Assembly: GCA_025267735.1 (NCBI GenBank)
Contig: CM046307.1
Coordinates: 50,077,395-50,141,394 of the forward strand
DNA: 64,000 nt
Source of the DNA: Mactra quadrangularis
Taxonomy: Eukaryota > Mollusca > Bivalvia > Venerida > Mactridae
Direction of reading: 5' to 3'
Shown: piece by piece, positions 1 to 12,342 of the stretch
How the letters are laid out: every line of letters starts with the position of its first letter
How positions within the stretch are numbered: the first letter of the stretch is position 1
Translations under genes and position numbers: made by a program
Notes under the pieces: model-generated
The model's input: only the letters and a program-made list of their open reading frames with translations
What the model was told of the DNA's origin: nothing
Database searches by the model: none

Positions 1-695
1 TTCAATTTACTGAATATATGTAGAAGCAAAGATCAAAATGAGAACTTAAGTTTTAGTTAAAGCATTTTATTGTGTACATAATAACTTGTACAAGACTGCT
101 ACAAGCCTACAAACTATTGCCAGAGAGTTTATACGTTAGATATTGCTTACGTTTATATTGCTTTATTATATAAATATATAGTGTTACAATGATTCATAGT
201 CTCATGTGTGTATTCGGAGGCGGGACTAAAAATTTTACTCGCCATTTCATTGAGTAAAGTTTTTTCTGTAATTACAGTATATTATTGTTACCATAGCAAC
301 AAGTACCAGTATTAGACTGAGGATGGTTGTTACACTATATGAGCTGTGTAGAATGATAATAGTGTGTAAATGATAGAACTATTTATGTTATATATGTTAC
401 CACGGTTACAGCAGTGAGTTTAAAATTTGCATGTATTATGTATAAAAGTATGTCTCTGGTACAATATTAACTGTCATCACTTTAAATTTTCTCAAGCACT
501 AGCCAACTTATGTGGTATAATAAGGGCAAATTTATCAACTAGCCCAACTATACATGTATGAAATAAGTATTTATAACTAGCCTGAATCCATTTGACTTGT
601 TCTGGGTTTTGGGTTGTAAAGGTGAAATATTTGTACAAGTAGCTCTGACTATTAAAAAAGCTGAAACTCAAAAACTTACAAAATTCAATAGTTTA

Positions 696-832
696 TTGTT
701 AAATTTTATTTAACTGTCAGTGGTGCATACATTAACCCTGCTTGAATTGATTTTGAGTACAGAAGTACCGTAGTGAGTATTTAAATCAAAAAGGTTAATG
801 TATGCCATTGACAGTTGGATAAAATCTAACAA
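696..832. mobile_element. Palindromic MITE, family P (copy 1), TA target site
   Basis: The ends are inverted repeats: TTGTTAAATTTTATTTAACT at the left and the complement of TTGTTAGATTTTATCCAACT at the right, continuing inward into CTGTCAGTGGTGCATACATT against its complement. TA dinucleotides flank both ends (694-695 and 833-834), as expected for Tc1/mariner-type target duplication. It is 137 bp and non-coding. Related full or half copies lie near 1690-1760, 20668, 29290, 30878 and 54558. Confidence 0.7.
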
Positions 833-1689
833 TAGCCTACTAGTAATCAACAATTTTACATGTATGGAGAATTTTAGTTTATACTTAAAGCTTTATTTTG
901 TCCTAATATATGTATATAGATATGTTTGTTTTCATTTTATTGTTGTATATATGTTGTATATGTTATATTTTGGTGCTAGATTATATTGTTGATGATGTAA
1001 ACAGTATGTTTTTATATTTAACTTGAATAGATCTCTTTACTGATGGACGAATAAAAAAATATATAAAATATAACTGAATTAGTGATGGAAAAAAATTATT
1101 CATTTATTTAAACTCTAATCATCAGAGTTATAAACCAAGCTTAGTAACTTTTAGTGAAAAAAGAATGTCAAAATGATGCCATTTTAAAAGGTAAATGACA
1201 TCATTTTAGAGGAACTTATGTCGCCTTGTATTTATGTATAAATATCTCTCACAGAATACAGAAAAACATGAGAGAAACAGAATATTCATTAACTTTAGAA
1301 GAGGACTTTTTTATTTCAACTCTTGAGCTCAGAAAATGATATTTTCACTTTCAGGTATGCCAACCTTGAAGATATGTTTTTTTTAGCTTACTCTGCGAAA
1401 TAAAATCAGCCTTACTTCTAAGTTGATGAATTTCTTCTATATATTTTAATGAATTATTAGTAGATTTGATGTTTATTGATCTGGTTTTTGTTGTTGTTTT
1501 TTAAGAGTAAATGTACCAAAGTTTTGTTGTTGTTCTTTGACAGTGTATAGTTCATAGTATGTATGTAGTATGAATGTTTATAACTATGCCTATTAATATG
1601 GTACCTAATTATTTGTAATGATTTAATTATTTTACCTATTAGAACTTACTATTGATAAAAATAGATATACATATTTATGTTTTGGGATT

Positions 1690-1760
1690 ATCAAGCAAAA
1701 ATTGAGTATTTAAATCTGCAAGGTTAATGTATTCACCAATGACAGTTGAATAAATTTATC
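1690..1760. repeat. Right half of a family P MITE
   Basis: GAGTATTTAAATC followed by GGTTAATGTATTCACCAATG and ACAGTTGAATAAA matches the right arm of the element at 696-832. The matching left arm is not clear upstream, so this copy is truncated or diverged. Confidence 0.5.
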
Positions 1761-2809
1761 AACACCATATTATTGACTGTTGTATCCACCTGAAACATTC
1801 AGTTTTTATTTGGTTAATGTACAAGTTTAGGCCCACCTACTGGTACCTGTATGAGACTAATGGTCATCGTTAAACTGTAATAGCTACACTATGTAAGATT
1901 ATTGTAATGAATGCTTATAATGTTATGTTTGTTTAACTGCTCGGTCTATAGGTATAATATTGTATAATAATTGATTTTGATTTGGTTATCCTAAAATATG
2001 GAAATTACTTTTTTTGGTAAAAAGACACAAAATGGGCTTCAATTTGCCTGTGTATAAGGTTACTGTAACTCCTTTTTTGCAGTTATTTATTTGGTTTTGT
2101 TTTATGTTTGAAACATTTGGTTGAAAAAAAATGAGTTATAACAGCATGGTCATTGCTTAATATTGTCTAATTATAATATTAAAATTCAACATTTATTGAA
2201 AGGGTTAGTCAATGTCAATATGAACAGATTTCAGTGTTATTACTTTTCGCCTCATTTTGCTAAAATAAAGTAATTTACATATTTTAGTATAACCTATAAT
2301 GATTTGAATATTGTGATTGTTTGATCAGGTTAACTAGTTAATATTAAACATTGTATATACATGTAGATTGCAATGTTTGTATTTTGATTGTATGTTTCAT
2401 TTTGTATGTTGTTGATTTTACATGGCTTTTAATAAAATATAGAAAATTAGTTCAGTGTAAAAGATTGGAGTTGTCTATTAAGTGAATGTTGCCATTTTAA
2501 AGTGCTGTAACTCTTCCTAATTTGAGTTATTTCCCTTTTGGTTGATACTTTAAGAAAGGAGAATGTTATCTCCCTTGCTGATTGAATATAAACTTTGATA
2601 ATGAATGGTTTTCTAATTTGGCCTATATTTTTGTAATATTAACTTAATTCTATAAGATATTTCAGTTTGGCGTCCTTTATCTTCTATGAGAGCTTTATTA
2701 GATATAATACTCCTGGATCACAAACAATACTATGCACTCTTTAATTTAGACCATGTTTTTGAGTGAAAATGTGACTGTAGTTAATTGATAAATATGTTGA
2801 AAAGTAAAG

Positions 2810-3005
2810 TGAGGAATGGTGTGGAAAAGTGGTTACAACATTAGCTGTATGGTCATTTGAAAGCCAGCTAAGCATTAATTGAAATCACATCAAAATGTTC
2901 CTTAATCAAGACATTTTATCCCACTAGCTCAGTACTGGGAGACAGGAAGTGAACTAGTGGGTGATCTTAGGTTGTAGGAACTTGTTTTACAATCTAGCTA
3001 TGATA
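2810..3005 (+). mobile_element. SINE-like dispersed repeat (copy A)
   Basis: The block containing CCTTAATCAAGACATTTTAT, then CCCACTAGCTCAGTACTGG and a tail resembling AGGAACTTGTTTTACAAT recurs in reverse complement at 5765-5950. The conserved middle (cctt.a.caag.ca.tttatccca) resembles the central domain of widespread tRNA-derived animal SINEs. The tRNA-like head here is decayed. Non-coding. Confidence 0.55.
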
Positions 3006-3814
3006 CATATAAACTGAACTGGTAAGATTAGAGAACCATACATTATTACTAGTTTATTGAATATATGTATGTTAAGTCATTGACATTGTCTTCTATCTTG
3101 AAGTCATAATTTTATGATATCGTTGTATAAAAGCTTATTTTAAAACATTTCATCAAGCTTTATGGTTGCTTTATTTTATCATTTTATCGCCTTTAGTTAT
3201 TTTACATCAATGTTCTGCAGTTAGTGAATTTCTATTAAAATGACAAATAAAATCAGACCTTGCAAAATTTTCAGACTTGTCAAGCATTTGCAGACAACAT
3301 TCTCTAGAATGCCTGGCCTTCTATTGCCTGGCATTTTAGATCATCTGAACTGAAATTCAGACAGTCCATTTTCCCTGTTTAATCCTCCATTATCAAAGTC
3401 AAGTTATAGAAACCAGCAAAAATTATTTTTGTTTGTTTTGCTTGTTAAACTTACAGAGGTATAATCAGACATATTTCTGCTTGATGTAAATTAAAGTTCT
3501 TAAAAAATTTGGTTATTAAGTCCAGTAATTTCACTGATTAGGGAAAATTGATATAATTATGTTAGAACTTTGATAAAAAAGTTAATACTGTTCTGTATGT
3601 ATCATAATTAAAAGATCTGATATCGATGTGCAATTTATTTAATGTTTTTGTTTATATACTGTAATTTTTTATATGTTGTCTACCAGTTGTTTTACTTAGT
3701 CTAACTGTAAATAGACTTTATCCATGTTTTATCATGAAATATGTTGTATAACAGATCTTACATGAATATGTCCGATTCAAGATGGAATTATAAACCCCAT
3801 ATTATGGTGGATTT

Positions 3815-4025
3815 AGTGAGGAAACCAATAACCCCGTCCCTTGTGTTGGAATGGGCGAGGGCCTTTATAACCTGGCCCCCTGTGATGGAAACCGGTCTGG
3901 TATTCAATAACCTTGCCTCTTGTGTTGAATTGGAGCTTGTCTCAAATAACCGGGCCCCCTGTGATAGATTTGGTCAGGTCACCAATAACCCTGCCCCCTG
4001 TGGTGGATTAGGTCAGGTTGCTGAG
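3815..4025 (+). repeat. Degenerate GC-richer tandem repeat, about 50-bp unit
   Basis: Four diverged units share a core like AATAACCCTGCCCCCTGTG followed by TTGG or ATTAGGTCAGGT. The block is distinctly richer in C and G than its surroundings. The 99-codon open frame over it is a by-product of the repeat. Confidence 0.55.
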
Positions 4026-5764
4026 TCAAAATCATTGTAACCTCTCACTGTTCATGGGTTAATGGTCTGATTCCCACCACAGTTAACTTTGTGACTGTTT
4101 GCGTAGGATGTAAGTCTAATACCATATGCAGCCCAGAAACAATGGTTTGGTAAACTGGTCTTTGATTCTGACTGTTTAAAAAGAGCTCTGAAATGAATGC
4201 AAACGAAATCAAGAATCCATTTTCAATGGTAAATTATATTTTAATTGTTATTTTTATTTTAAATCCACTAGAAATCTTTTTATTGTATATTAAAAGTCCT
4301 AAAACTAACAAGCTGGCACTTTTTATCTATAAACAGATATTGCATGACTGTCAGGAATAGAATTTTTATTGAAAATTTTAAAAGATTTTAACATTGCATT
4401 ATTTTGTCATAAAATGTGTTATACAACATATTTAATGATTCTTACCATTATTTTTACGTTCAAAACATAGCTTTAAGTAAACCAATATTGCCCGATGTAG
4501 ATTTATCATTATTGTATAATTATATAAAATATTTATATATATTATAGATCTATTTTAGTGTTTTTGTTATCACTTTTATTTTTGATTACTTATCTTACCC
4601 AGTTTCTACTTATACATTGTATTTGTTGCTGAATGGATAATTTTGTATATATGTTTCCTAGTTTAATCAATTGCTTTTCTTGTCTATATCACAGTCTACA
4701 AAATTAGTGGATGTCTGGTTGCCGGGACAACCACCTTTTAATTTCAGACAGCCAACAATTTTTTGGGGGCAACTAAAATTCTGCACATGAGATATAGTGC
4801 TTGCTCTTAAAATGATGTTTGGGCAACCACTTTCATAACCTAATTTTGTTGACTGTTATCATAAAAAACTTACGTCTGAATACATGTACTTGTATTTATA
4901 TAGTTTAAATCTTATTTATGCTAATAAACGATGCTTTTATTATTATGATCTGTATTTAGGTGAAATAGTTATTATAAACTTTACTTGGAAGTCTCTACTA
5001 CTAAGAATATAGAAATACTTACAAAAAATAGTTCATTTATAAAATTATCACTGTGTATATTATGGTTTATTGCAGTTGGAAATGTTCTAACCCTTGATAA
5101 AAATCTTTCCTCAAATTTTAAAAATCAATTTAAAAATGCCAGGTAGAATAATTGGTTGAAATCTCTCTCTCTTGTTTCATCTGGGGGTCAAAACACAACA
5201 AAACACTTGTTATTCAATTTGGCACATCAAACCTAGTGCCTATGTTTTATGCTACTACAAAATGTTAAAAAAATTTATGTTATTTGTTAAAATAACATAG
5301 AAAAATAAATTTGACCATTTTGTAAACGAGGAAGGTAAATTTTATGTTGTCATTTTTAAATATAAATGACGTCACATTACATGAAGTGTAAAGATACATT
5401 ATGCCTATGTAAGAATACAAATATTCTTATCTTTTTAAAAAGACATTTCCTTGACTTTTAAGTTATAAATTACAGACAATTGTATTAAAATAAGAAGCTC
5501 TTTTATAATGTTATATTACTTCTATATATAAAATGTTATGTTGCCATGTGTATTCCCTTTCACCAGCTTATTTATCATGTCAGCTGTGGTTTTTTATATG
5601 TTTGTTTATTTTGTATTACTTTACTCTCATGATGTTAAACATTATATCATGAAATAAATGTATTTTGATATTTCACAAGATTTCTTCATCTTATTTAATA
5701 CCTCATTTATTTTCATTTTTTATATGGATTAGTTTATACTATACTAATTTATTAAAGCTTGATT

Positions 5765-5950
5765 GTGAAACAAGTTCTTACAATTCAGATTTATCACTTT
5801 CAAGTCTGCTTCCTGGTTTTCAATACTGAGCCTAGTGGGATAAAGTTTCTTGCTCAAGGAAACAACTGGGTATGTTTTGGACAGGATTCGAACCAACACT
5901 GAGCTGGCTATCCAACAATAACCAACACCTGCTTTTTACATTAATGGGTT
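5765..5950 (-). mobile_element. SINE-like dispersed repeat (copy B, reverse strand)
   Basis: Read on the minus strand it matches the repeat at 2810-3005, including the conserved CCTTGAGCAAGAAACTTTAT middle and the AAGAACTTGTTTCAC tail. It preserves a better tRNA-like B box (GGTTCGAATCC on the minus strand, near 5890), supporting a tRNA-derived SINE. Confidence 0.6.
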
Positions 5951-6784
5951 AATATTTATATGGTTTAATGCCATGTCAACACAACTTATAACCTAGCCTT
6001 CCTGGACCCTTGTCTATAACCAGTACTCTCACACCCTGCCTTAAGGATTGCAATGTCTCCATATACCTTATATATGGTGGAAAATTGACATAGTTGTCAA
6101 ATGGCTACACTTTCCATAAGTGATAAAAACACTCAGTAGAAAAGACTTTAAAATCATCAAAAAAAAATATGTTGTCATCTCCTAGAAATAAATACTGACT
6201 GTTATAAATTTAGCCACACCTACACGTACCTTAATATGTACCAGTAACTACTGATTATTTGCACATTAGTAAGCAATATACATTTATAATAAAATGTAAA
6301 TTTAAAATCTGCACTTTCAGTGCTTTGATTTTATTATCAGTAAAAACTAGGATATATTATTTAGAGGGTTTTATGTTTGAAACAATCTCAGTGTTACACT
6401 CTGGTACCATGGCAATGTGATTGTAGAAGAAATTATACAGCTTACTGATTTACTGAATTCAATTACCAACATACAAGTAGTTTAACAGAATATAAATTAT
6501 TCAAACCAAATAGTACAAGCAATGTTTAACTTAGTTATAATATCCTAAACTAGTAAACATTTGTATATTTACAACTGTAAATATTTGCTGTCTTTAAATG
6601 AAGCTATTAAGGCGAAAGGGTACTTCTTAAAAAACTGCAAGTTTGCCCATAAACTTAAATATTGACAATTGTACTGTTTCTGGTAGCAAAATATTTATTT
6701 TGTATTTATAATAATGTATATTGAAAGTTTAAAGTTCAGTTTAAAGTCTTCTTTCGTGTACATGTTAATTGAACAACAAGCAAT

Positions 6785-6905
6785 AACTGCTGATTAACAC
6801 AATCACCTTCAAGCAGCTGATCCCAGGTGATCCTCATAGTACCCATTCACATGTGGGAGGAACAAATTCTTGCTCATAGTAATTACCAGCATTCCTGGGA
6901 CAACC
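6785..6905. repeat. Possible SINE fragment
   Basis: The stretch with ACCTTCAAGCAG, CATTCACATGTGGGAGGA and GCTCATAGTAATTACCAGCATT loosely resembles the body of the SINE at 40690-40880. No target duplication was seen. Weak call. Confidence 0.3.
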
Positions 6906-6946
6906 AAGAGACATCTTTATCTCAAGAAGACTGTTCTACCATTGAA

Positions 6947-7399
6947 TAGGGGTGTAACAATACGGTAAAAACCATATTGCAATATATTGCAATACATAAA
7001 ACCCGTATTGCAATATATTGCAATTAGTATTGCTTTTTGTATAGACAAGAAAAACATGAATAAATGCCTTTGCATCGTCTTAATTTTTTTTTCAAATGAT
7101 CTATTAAACAAAATGTTTGATTTACATGTAGTTAGGAAAGTGCAGTTTTCAATGGACTTTCAAAGATAGTTATTCTCTCATTTGACGAAATTATTAACCT
7201 ATTAAAGCACATAAAGACTTTTTTAAGTTTCAAATGCATTTTAACATTTATTAAAACATTTAAATTTCGACTTCTGATAAAAACAATCTGTATGGAATAT
7301 AACTAGAAAAACCGGTTCAGAGAAAAATGAACCAGTTAAAAACCGTCAGAATTTGTATTGCAATATTAACTGGTAAATCGGTTAACCGTTACACCCCTA
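6947..7399. mobile_element. Non-autonomous hAT element with 8-bp target duplication
   Basis: The 453-bp element starts TAGGGGTGTAAC and ends with the exact complement GTTACACCCCTA. It is flanked on both sides by the same 8 bp, CCATTGAA (6939-6946 and 7400-7407). Short TIRs of this kind with an 8-bp duplication are the hallmark of the hAT superfamily. The interior has repeats of TATTGCAATA and no transposase frame, so it depends on an autonomous relative. Confidence 0.9.
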
Positions 7400-8415
7400 C
7401 CATTGAATCACAGCATCTACTTATTTACAATGTTTTTTGTTCTACTATGTAACTTACTCATATTTGAGTGGGTTATGAAGCATTTTCAGATTGCTGGGGG
7501 CGGGGGCTAAAATGTTTTTGGACAGCAGATTTGTTCAGCATGAAACCCATAAATGATTTTCCCAGTTTTGTTTAGTGTAAATAATGTTTATTGGTAATTG
7601 CAAAATAAATGGGGGGGCTCACCCCCATAACCCTCTCTCAGATCATATAGGGCTGTATTTATAAGTTGAAAACAACTGTGGTGTTATTGACTAATACCGG
7701 TATTTTTCTTTTATCCTTAAGTTGATATGTAGCACAGATATAACAAATAACTTCCAAGTATGTACATGTATATGCATAATTTATAGCTGAAACATCACAT
7801 TTTCACATGGGGTTACACTAGTTTTGAAAAAGAAGTTGTCTATGCACCCTGGGTGAAATGAAACTCGATCTAACACCAAAATCAAGGGATATTCATTACA
7901 TACACTGTTTTGTATATAAAATGTAGGTCTAGGGTTGATAATGTAGCAATGTCACAATAAATCTTGTAATAAGATAAAGATCTGACAAACGATTTTAAAA
8001 CATTTTACAATACAATGTTAGTTTCCTTGATGTAATTATATTATAATTATTTGTAATATACAGTAACACACCTTGACATAGATTAATTTGTGAAAGACGT
8101 GACTGAAAGATTGGTTGAACAGGTATACAACATGTATATCCCTCGGATTATACGCACAGAACAGAACGGAACTTTATATTGAGACAGAGTTTACAAAACA
8201 TAAACACATGTGTAATATGAGCATTATAACATTGAAAATTGAATAATAGAAGAATGCACATTCTAAACTTAAAATTAGAAATTAACAGCAGATAAATTTT
8301 TGATCACACTCTTTTTATTCTCGCAAACCGGGTCGGTAGAAAATGTCAATTTTCCTCCATTTATAAGGTATGTGGAGAAGTTTCCGGCCTTATGGAAGGG
8401 CGTGTGAGTAGTATA

Positions 8416-8508
8416 GGATAGAGCATGAGTAGCAGTTTGATATGAGATTTATCAACGAGCGAAGCGAGTTGATAAATCTCATATCAAACTGCTACGAGTA
8501 CTCTATCC
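8416..8508. repeat. 93-nt near-perfect inverted repeat (hairpin)
   Basis: Arms 8416-8456 and 8468-8508 pair over 41 positions with four mismatches, all within six bases near the base; the inner 27 pairs are perfect. The 11-nt loop is GAGCGAAGCGA. No flanking duplication was seen. It could be a foldback element, a structured RNA or a recombination by-product. Confidence 0.75.
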
Positions 8509-9891
8509 GACTTAGACAACGGGTAGGAAATTATATGTTTATAATGTCCATTTTCATTTATTTTGTCACGTATTTATACTATTGTCACCTTAAAGCCATA
8601 TAAAACGCAGAGAAATATGGTTGGCCTTAATCTAAAGCGTGCGATATGTGTGTCGTGAATTTCGTGCGAAAGCTAATTAAAACGCATGAACAACATTTAG
8701 ATAGTGTTATTCATGATTATAATATTTGTGCCCAGGTACATATCGGCAGTTAAACAATGAATAAAAAATCATTTTTGATAAATAATCACAGTGGTGAGTC
8801 GTTTTAGGAATAATTCTTTATCGCAGAACTAAAGAATGTTTTGGCTAACCAAGAGTGTTATTAGGCTGTAAGTACATGTTATTGATTACGAATTTCATCA
8901 CTTTCTGCATTGTTATACCTAATAAACATGCAAATATTCAATTTAGACAATATTTCTCATATATAGTCGGTTTAATATGTAATCAAAGGAGTGGATAGAT
9001 GTGAATTGCATTGTGTTACATAATACTGGTCGTTCTATTATGTAGGAACAAGTGGACCTTTGAATCAACCCCTACCAATATTTTTTCACCATCTAGACGA
9101 TTAGACGCCTAAACATTTGTTTTGTTGAAAGTATGAACTATCCAAAATACAATTGATCGAAAAGCTTATTGTCTTAAATATAGATCTTGGTTTTCCTTAA
9201 AATAACATAACTAGTTGTATTAACTTGATCGGATGAATTCAACAAAATCATTCGTTTGCAGTAGTTTTAGACTTATAAAAAATGCACTTCCTTGTCTCCC
9301 GGTAATAAGTAATAAGGGCAGTTAATTTCTCAAAACTTCGGTTAGCTTTCAAATAGATTTGTCCGGTTCCCAGTCGTACTTTGACAGGTAATAAAAGAAC
9401 GTCAGGCAAAGGATGATAATGGCCGCGCCCTATTAATGAATTAGGTATTGGATAATAAGGTTTTCATATGAACATTTCTCACTACACGGGCTTAAATCTA
9501 AAGATCATTGTACAAGACTTACAGTGGATACATTTTTAGTATTTTTATGATAAAGTTTCCGAAATTCTATCGAGACTATTTCACGTCTGAATTGTGTTCA
9601 CTTCGAGACATGGGTTTTGCTAAATTGTTCGCTAAGTATACAAGCAATCAGTAAATCGACTTTGAATTTCTAATATAGTACCGTATTCCTACTAAAGTTA
9701 CTATTGACAACAAATGATCATGCAGATAAAGAAAACGTATACGATAATTTTGTTATCTGAATAAAAACTGGGAGTGAAGCCATGATCGTGCTTTGCCTGA
9801 CCTGATAACGACAGTGGTAAGGGGCAGGTAATCCAGACTAAATACAGATAAGCTTATTGAAGCTTTTCAGTTAATTGTATTAAACTGATTA

Positions 9892-10065
9892 TGGGGCGGA
9901 TCTAGACTTTTAACAAGGGGTTGTACTATTTAATGACTTACACTTGTCAACAAATAAGATCATAATTAGACTTTTCCGATGTTCGTGGCCGCTTGTATAC
10001 GAACTATAACGTTTCAATTTGTTCTTAGTGTGCACCCCACTTAAAAAAAGTCTGGATCCACCCCA
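9892..10065. mobile_element. TA-flanked MITE
   Basis: The left end TGGGGCGGATCTAGACTTTT is inverted at the right end (complement of TGGGGTGGATCCAGACTTTT), with partial complementarity inward. TA flanks both ends (9890-9891 and 10066-10067). It is 174 bp and non-coding, so a Tc1/mariner-like MITE is likely. Confidence 0.65.
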
Positions 10066-10354
10066 TACTTTCAGACAATGTTTTCTCGAGTTTAACGCAC
10101 GGAGAAAACGATCTGATAATATCAAACACTTTACCGTGTGTTATGGGATTTATCAAACACTTTTTAAGCAATTTGATTGGCTGAGAGGGGGTCACCGTTG
10201 TCTAAATGGTTATAAACAAGGGTCTAGAAAAGCAAGGTTGGGTGCGCTGGACACCGTAAAATAACCAAAAATAAATGTGCCGACTGGGCATTATAACCAG
10301 TACATGTATAAATAGACACTCTTTTGATCCTAATTATTGACAGCCGAAAATTTT

Positions 10355-10442
10355 CACGTGCACAATCACTTCTTTGCTTTATGAATTCACGCGCTGTTTT
10401 GAAAGCCACGTTAGCACGTGAAATTCGAAACCAGCGCACGTG
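10355..10442. promoter_or_regulatory. Cluster of three CACGTG E-boxes
   Basis: The palindromic hexamer CACGTG occurs at 10355-10360, 10415-10420 and 10437-10442, three times in 88 bp. CACGTG is the classic binding site of bHLH-type factors. The cluster lies in a CpG-richer stretch about 540-630 bp before the start codon of the EGF-protein gene and 30 bp before a short ORF. A promoter-proximal role is inference; no TATA box or start site could be fixed. Confidence 0.45.
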
Positions 10443-10472
10443 AATTAACTATCTTCTTTCCCACCTGTGAAG

Positions 10473-10589
10473 ATGAGTAAAAGTATTGGATTTGCAGACG
10501 AATTTATAACGGACGATCTCAAAAAGTTTGTAGAGGAGTTTTCATTAATTTCATTCCAAAAAATGCAACCATCTAAAGCGCAGTTGTAG
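10473..10589 (+). CDS. 38-codon ORF, possible upstream ORF in a 5' leader
   Basis: This ATG has A at -3 and opens a 38-residue frame beginning MSKSIGFADEF and ending MQPSKAQL before TAG. The peptide is acidic and could form an amphipathic helix around residues 14-24. It matches no family I recognise. It lies between the E-box cluster and the start codon of the EGF-protein gene, so if transcription begins near the E-boxes it would be an upstream ORF that could dampen translation of the main frame. It may equally be chance: a 38-codon frame is not unusual. Conservation in related species or ribosome profiling would decide. Confidence 0.2.
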   Translation: MSKSIGFADEFITDDLKKFVEEFSLISFQKMQPSKAQL

Positions 10590-10984
10590 TTATTCTAACT
10601 GCAAAAGAACCTTGTAAATGTAATCCCGACCAATATTTCTCACATTTACCGATAGTTTACCATAACTAAACGGTTTATTTGTAAATAGTTAAATCTGCCT
10701 TCCCTACCGATAGAAATGAGATCGTCGTGAATTTACCGTTCCTTCACGTAAGCGGCAAACATCAATAGAAACTCAATACACAATTGTGTGACTGAACTGT
10801 CGCGTACATATCACACTGTGTATTTGATTAGAACGGTATAAACACAAGTGAGTGTGGCGGTGAATGTAGAAAATTAAACGAGATAAAATTCAACGATATA
10901 AAATCATGTAAAGCTATGTGACAGTTGAAACTAACTGTGGTGTATGTTTTTAGTGATATAACTCGACATTTCAGGTGTAAAACA

Positions 10985-11117
10985 ATGGCGGCTTTCTTTG
11001 ATCATCATCAATATTTCCGGATTAAAGTGTTATTGTTTACTTTAGTATTATGTTCTCGTCCCATGTTACATGAAAGCAGGAAACATAAACATGCTCCGGT
11101 GGTTGCTTTCTTTCAAG
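10985..11117 (+). CDS. Exon 1 of secreted EGF-repeat protein: signal peptide
   Basis: The ATG sits in a strong context (ACAATGG). The first 44 codons encode a typical secretory signal: a 14-residue N-terminal part with basic Arg12 and Lys14, then the hydrophobic core VLLFTLVLC (15-23), then a polar stretch (SRPMLHESRKHKH, 24-36). Cleavage probably falls near residues 23-26. The exon ends CAAG|GTAAAT, a good donor, and leaves one base of codon 45 (phase 1). This fits exon 2 at 46275, also phase 1, giving Gly at the junction. Joining exons 35 kb apart is inference from phase, strand and protein logic; another small exon could lie between. In-frame sequence extends upstream of the ATG without another ATG; TTTCAG ending at 10974 could be a splice acceptor, so the leader may itself be spliced. 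Confidence 0.7.
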
Positions 11118-11574
11118 GTAAATATATTTTATATACGTTCTACTTTCATTTTGAAATTTGACATTTTCAACTAGATCTATTAATTATTATACATTTCTGT
11201 TCAGTTGTGTTGAATACCTATTTTGTTATCTATTTCTTTGGTTGAATTTTCTAACTTACCGCAAAATTTACAAGAGTAGGCAGTTTTATATCAAGTAATG
11301 AAATACTTATTAATCTTAAAATTGTATAGAAATTTCAAATCTTTATATGGCTATAAAAACTTCAGTTTGCAATAATAAGGTCTATGGTTGAATATACCGG
11401 TATTCTTGAGGTCAGTATCTTGTAATAAATATTATCTCAGGTATATTGATTACTAATAATGATATAGGTCAACTACTGACGTAAGTCTTTGATACAAATA
11501 TAACGATGTATAGAGAATTAATGTTAAAAAATCTTAAATTTTGAGTTGTCTTTTTTCAATAAAGTACTGTGCTT

Positions 11575-12342
11575 CTCAAAATTTAGATATTGCACATGAC
11601 AAAATATTTACTTACTGCAAACTTAAATTCTAGATACTGCATACTTTCTTAATTTGAGATTATATACTACACAATTACATTTGAGATATTGCAAGCCTAC
11701 TATCAAATTTGAGATATTGCATTCAAATTTAAGATACTAACACTCTTAAATTTGAGATACTGCACACTTAAATTTGAGATACTGCACACTTAAATTTGAG
11801 ATGCTACACTATTAAATTTGAGATACTGCACTCTTATTTGAGATACTATGCTCAAATTTGAGATACTTCACTCTCAAATTTGAAATACTGCACTCTTAGA
11901 TTTTAGATACTACACTCTCAAATTTAAGACACCACCCTCTCAAATTTAAGATACTACACTCTCAAATTTAAGATATTACATTCTCAAATTTGAGATACTA
12001 CACTCAAATTTAAGATACTACACTCAAATTTAAGATACTACACTCAAATTTAAGATACTACACTCAAATTTAAGATACTACACTCAAATTTAAGATACTA
12101 CACTCAAATTTAAGATACTACACTCAAATTTAAGATACTACACTCAAATTTAAGATACTACACTCAAATTTAAGATACTACACTCTCAAATTTAAGATAT
12201 TACATTCTCAAATTTGAGATACTACACTCAAATTTAAGATACTACACTCAAATTTAAGATACTACACTCAAATTTAAGATACTACACTCAAATTTAAGAT
12301 ACTACACTCTCAAATTTGAGACACTACACTCTCTCAGATAAG
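11575..12342 (+). repeat. Minisatellite, 20-bp unit with perfect core
   Basis: The unit is CACTCAAATTTAAGATACTA. Nine identical copies run from 12001 to 12180; more lie at 12225-12304. Flanking units are progressively diverged (TTTGAGATATTGCA types from about 11.6 kb). A 44-bp variant block at 11957-12000 recurs at 12181-12224, so a segment of about 224 bp was itself duplicated. Old edges and a homogenised centre are typical of minisatellite turnover by slippage or unequal exchange. Confidence 0.95.

Larger units (their letters stand above)
1..10340. other. Upstream non-coding flank
   Basis: No convincing coding exon was found on either strand of this AT-rich stretch. Open frames are short, lack codon structure and fall in repeats. 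It could include the 3' untranslated part of an upstream gene (for example near 1-700 or around the AATAAA-like sites near 2431 and 5655), but nothing proves it. Recognisable contents are listed separately: palindromic MITEs, two related SINEs, a GC-richer repeat block near 3.8-4.0 kb, a hAT MITE, a hairpin near 8.4 kb and a TA-flanked MITE near 9.9 kb. From about 8.3 kb onward CpG dinucleotides become more frequent and the sequence looks more single-copy, in keeping with approach to a promoter. Confidence 0.6.

Noticed and set aside
3741..4040. 99-codon frame
   Set aside because: Lies over the degenerate 50-bp tandem repeat; no domain or splice context.
9395..9800. Possible element between GTCAGGCAAAG and CTTTGCCTGAC
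   Set aside because: Only an 11-bp inverse match with no flanking duplication; likely chance.
12001..12180. CRISPR-like array of regular repeats
   Set aside because: Units are directly adjacent with no spacers, in eukaryotic intron sequence; it is a minisatellite.
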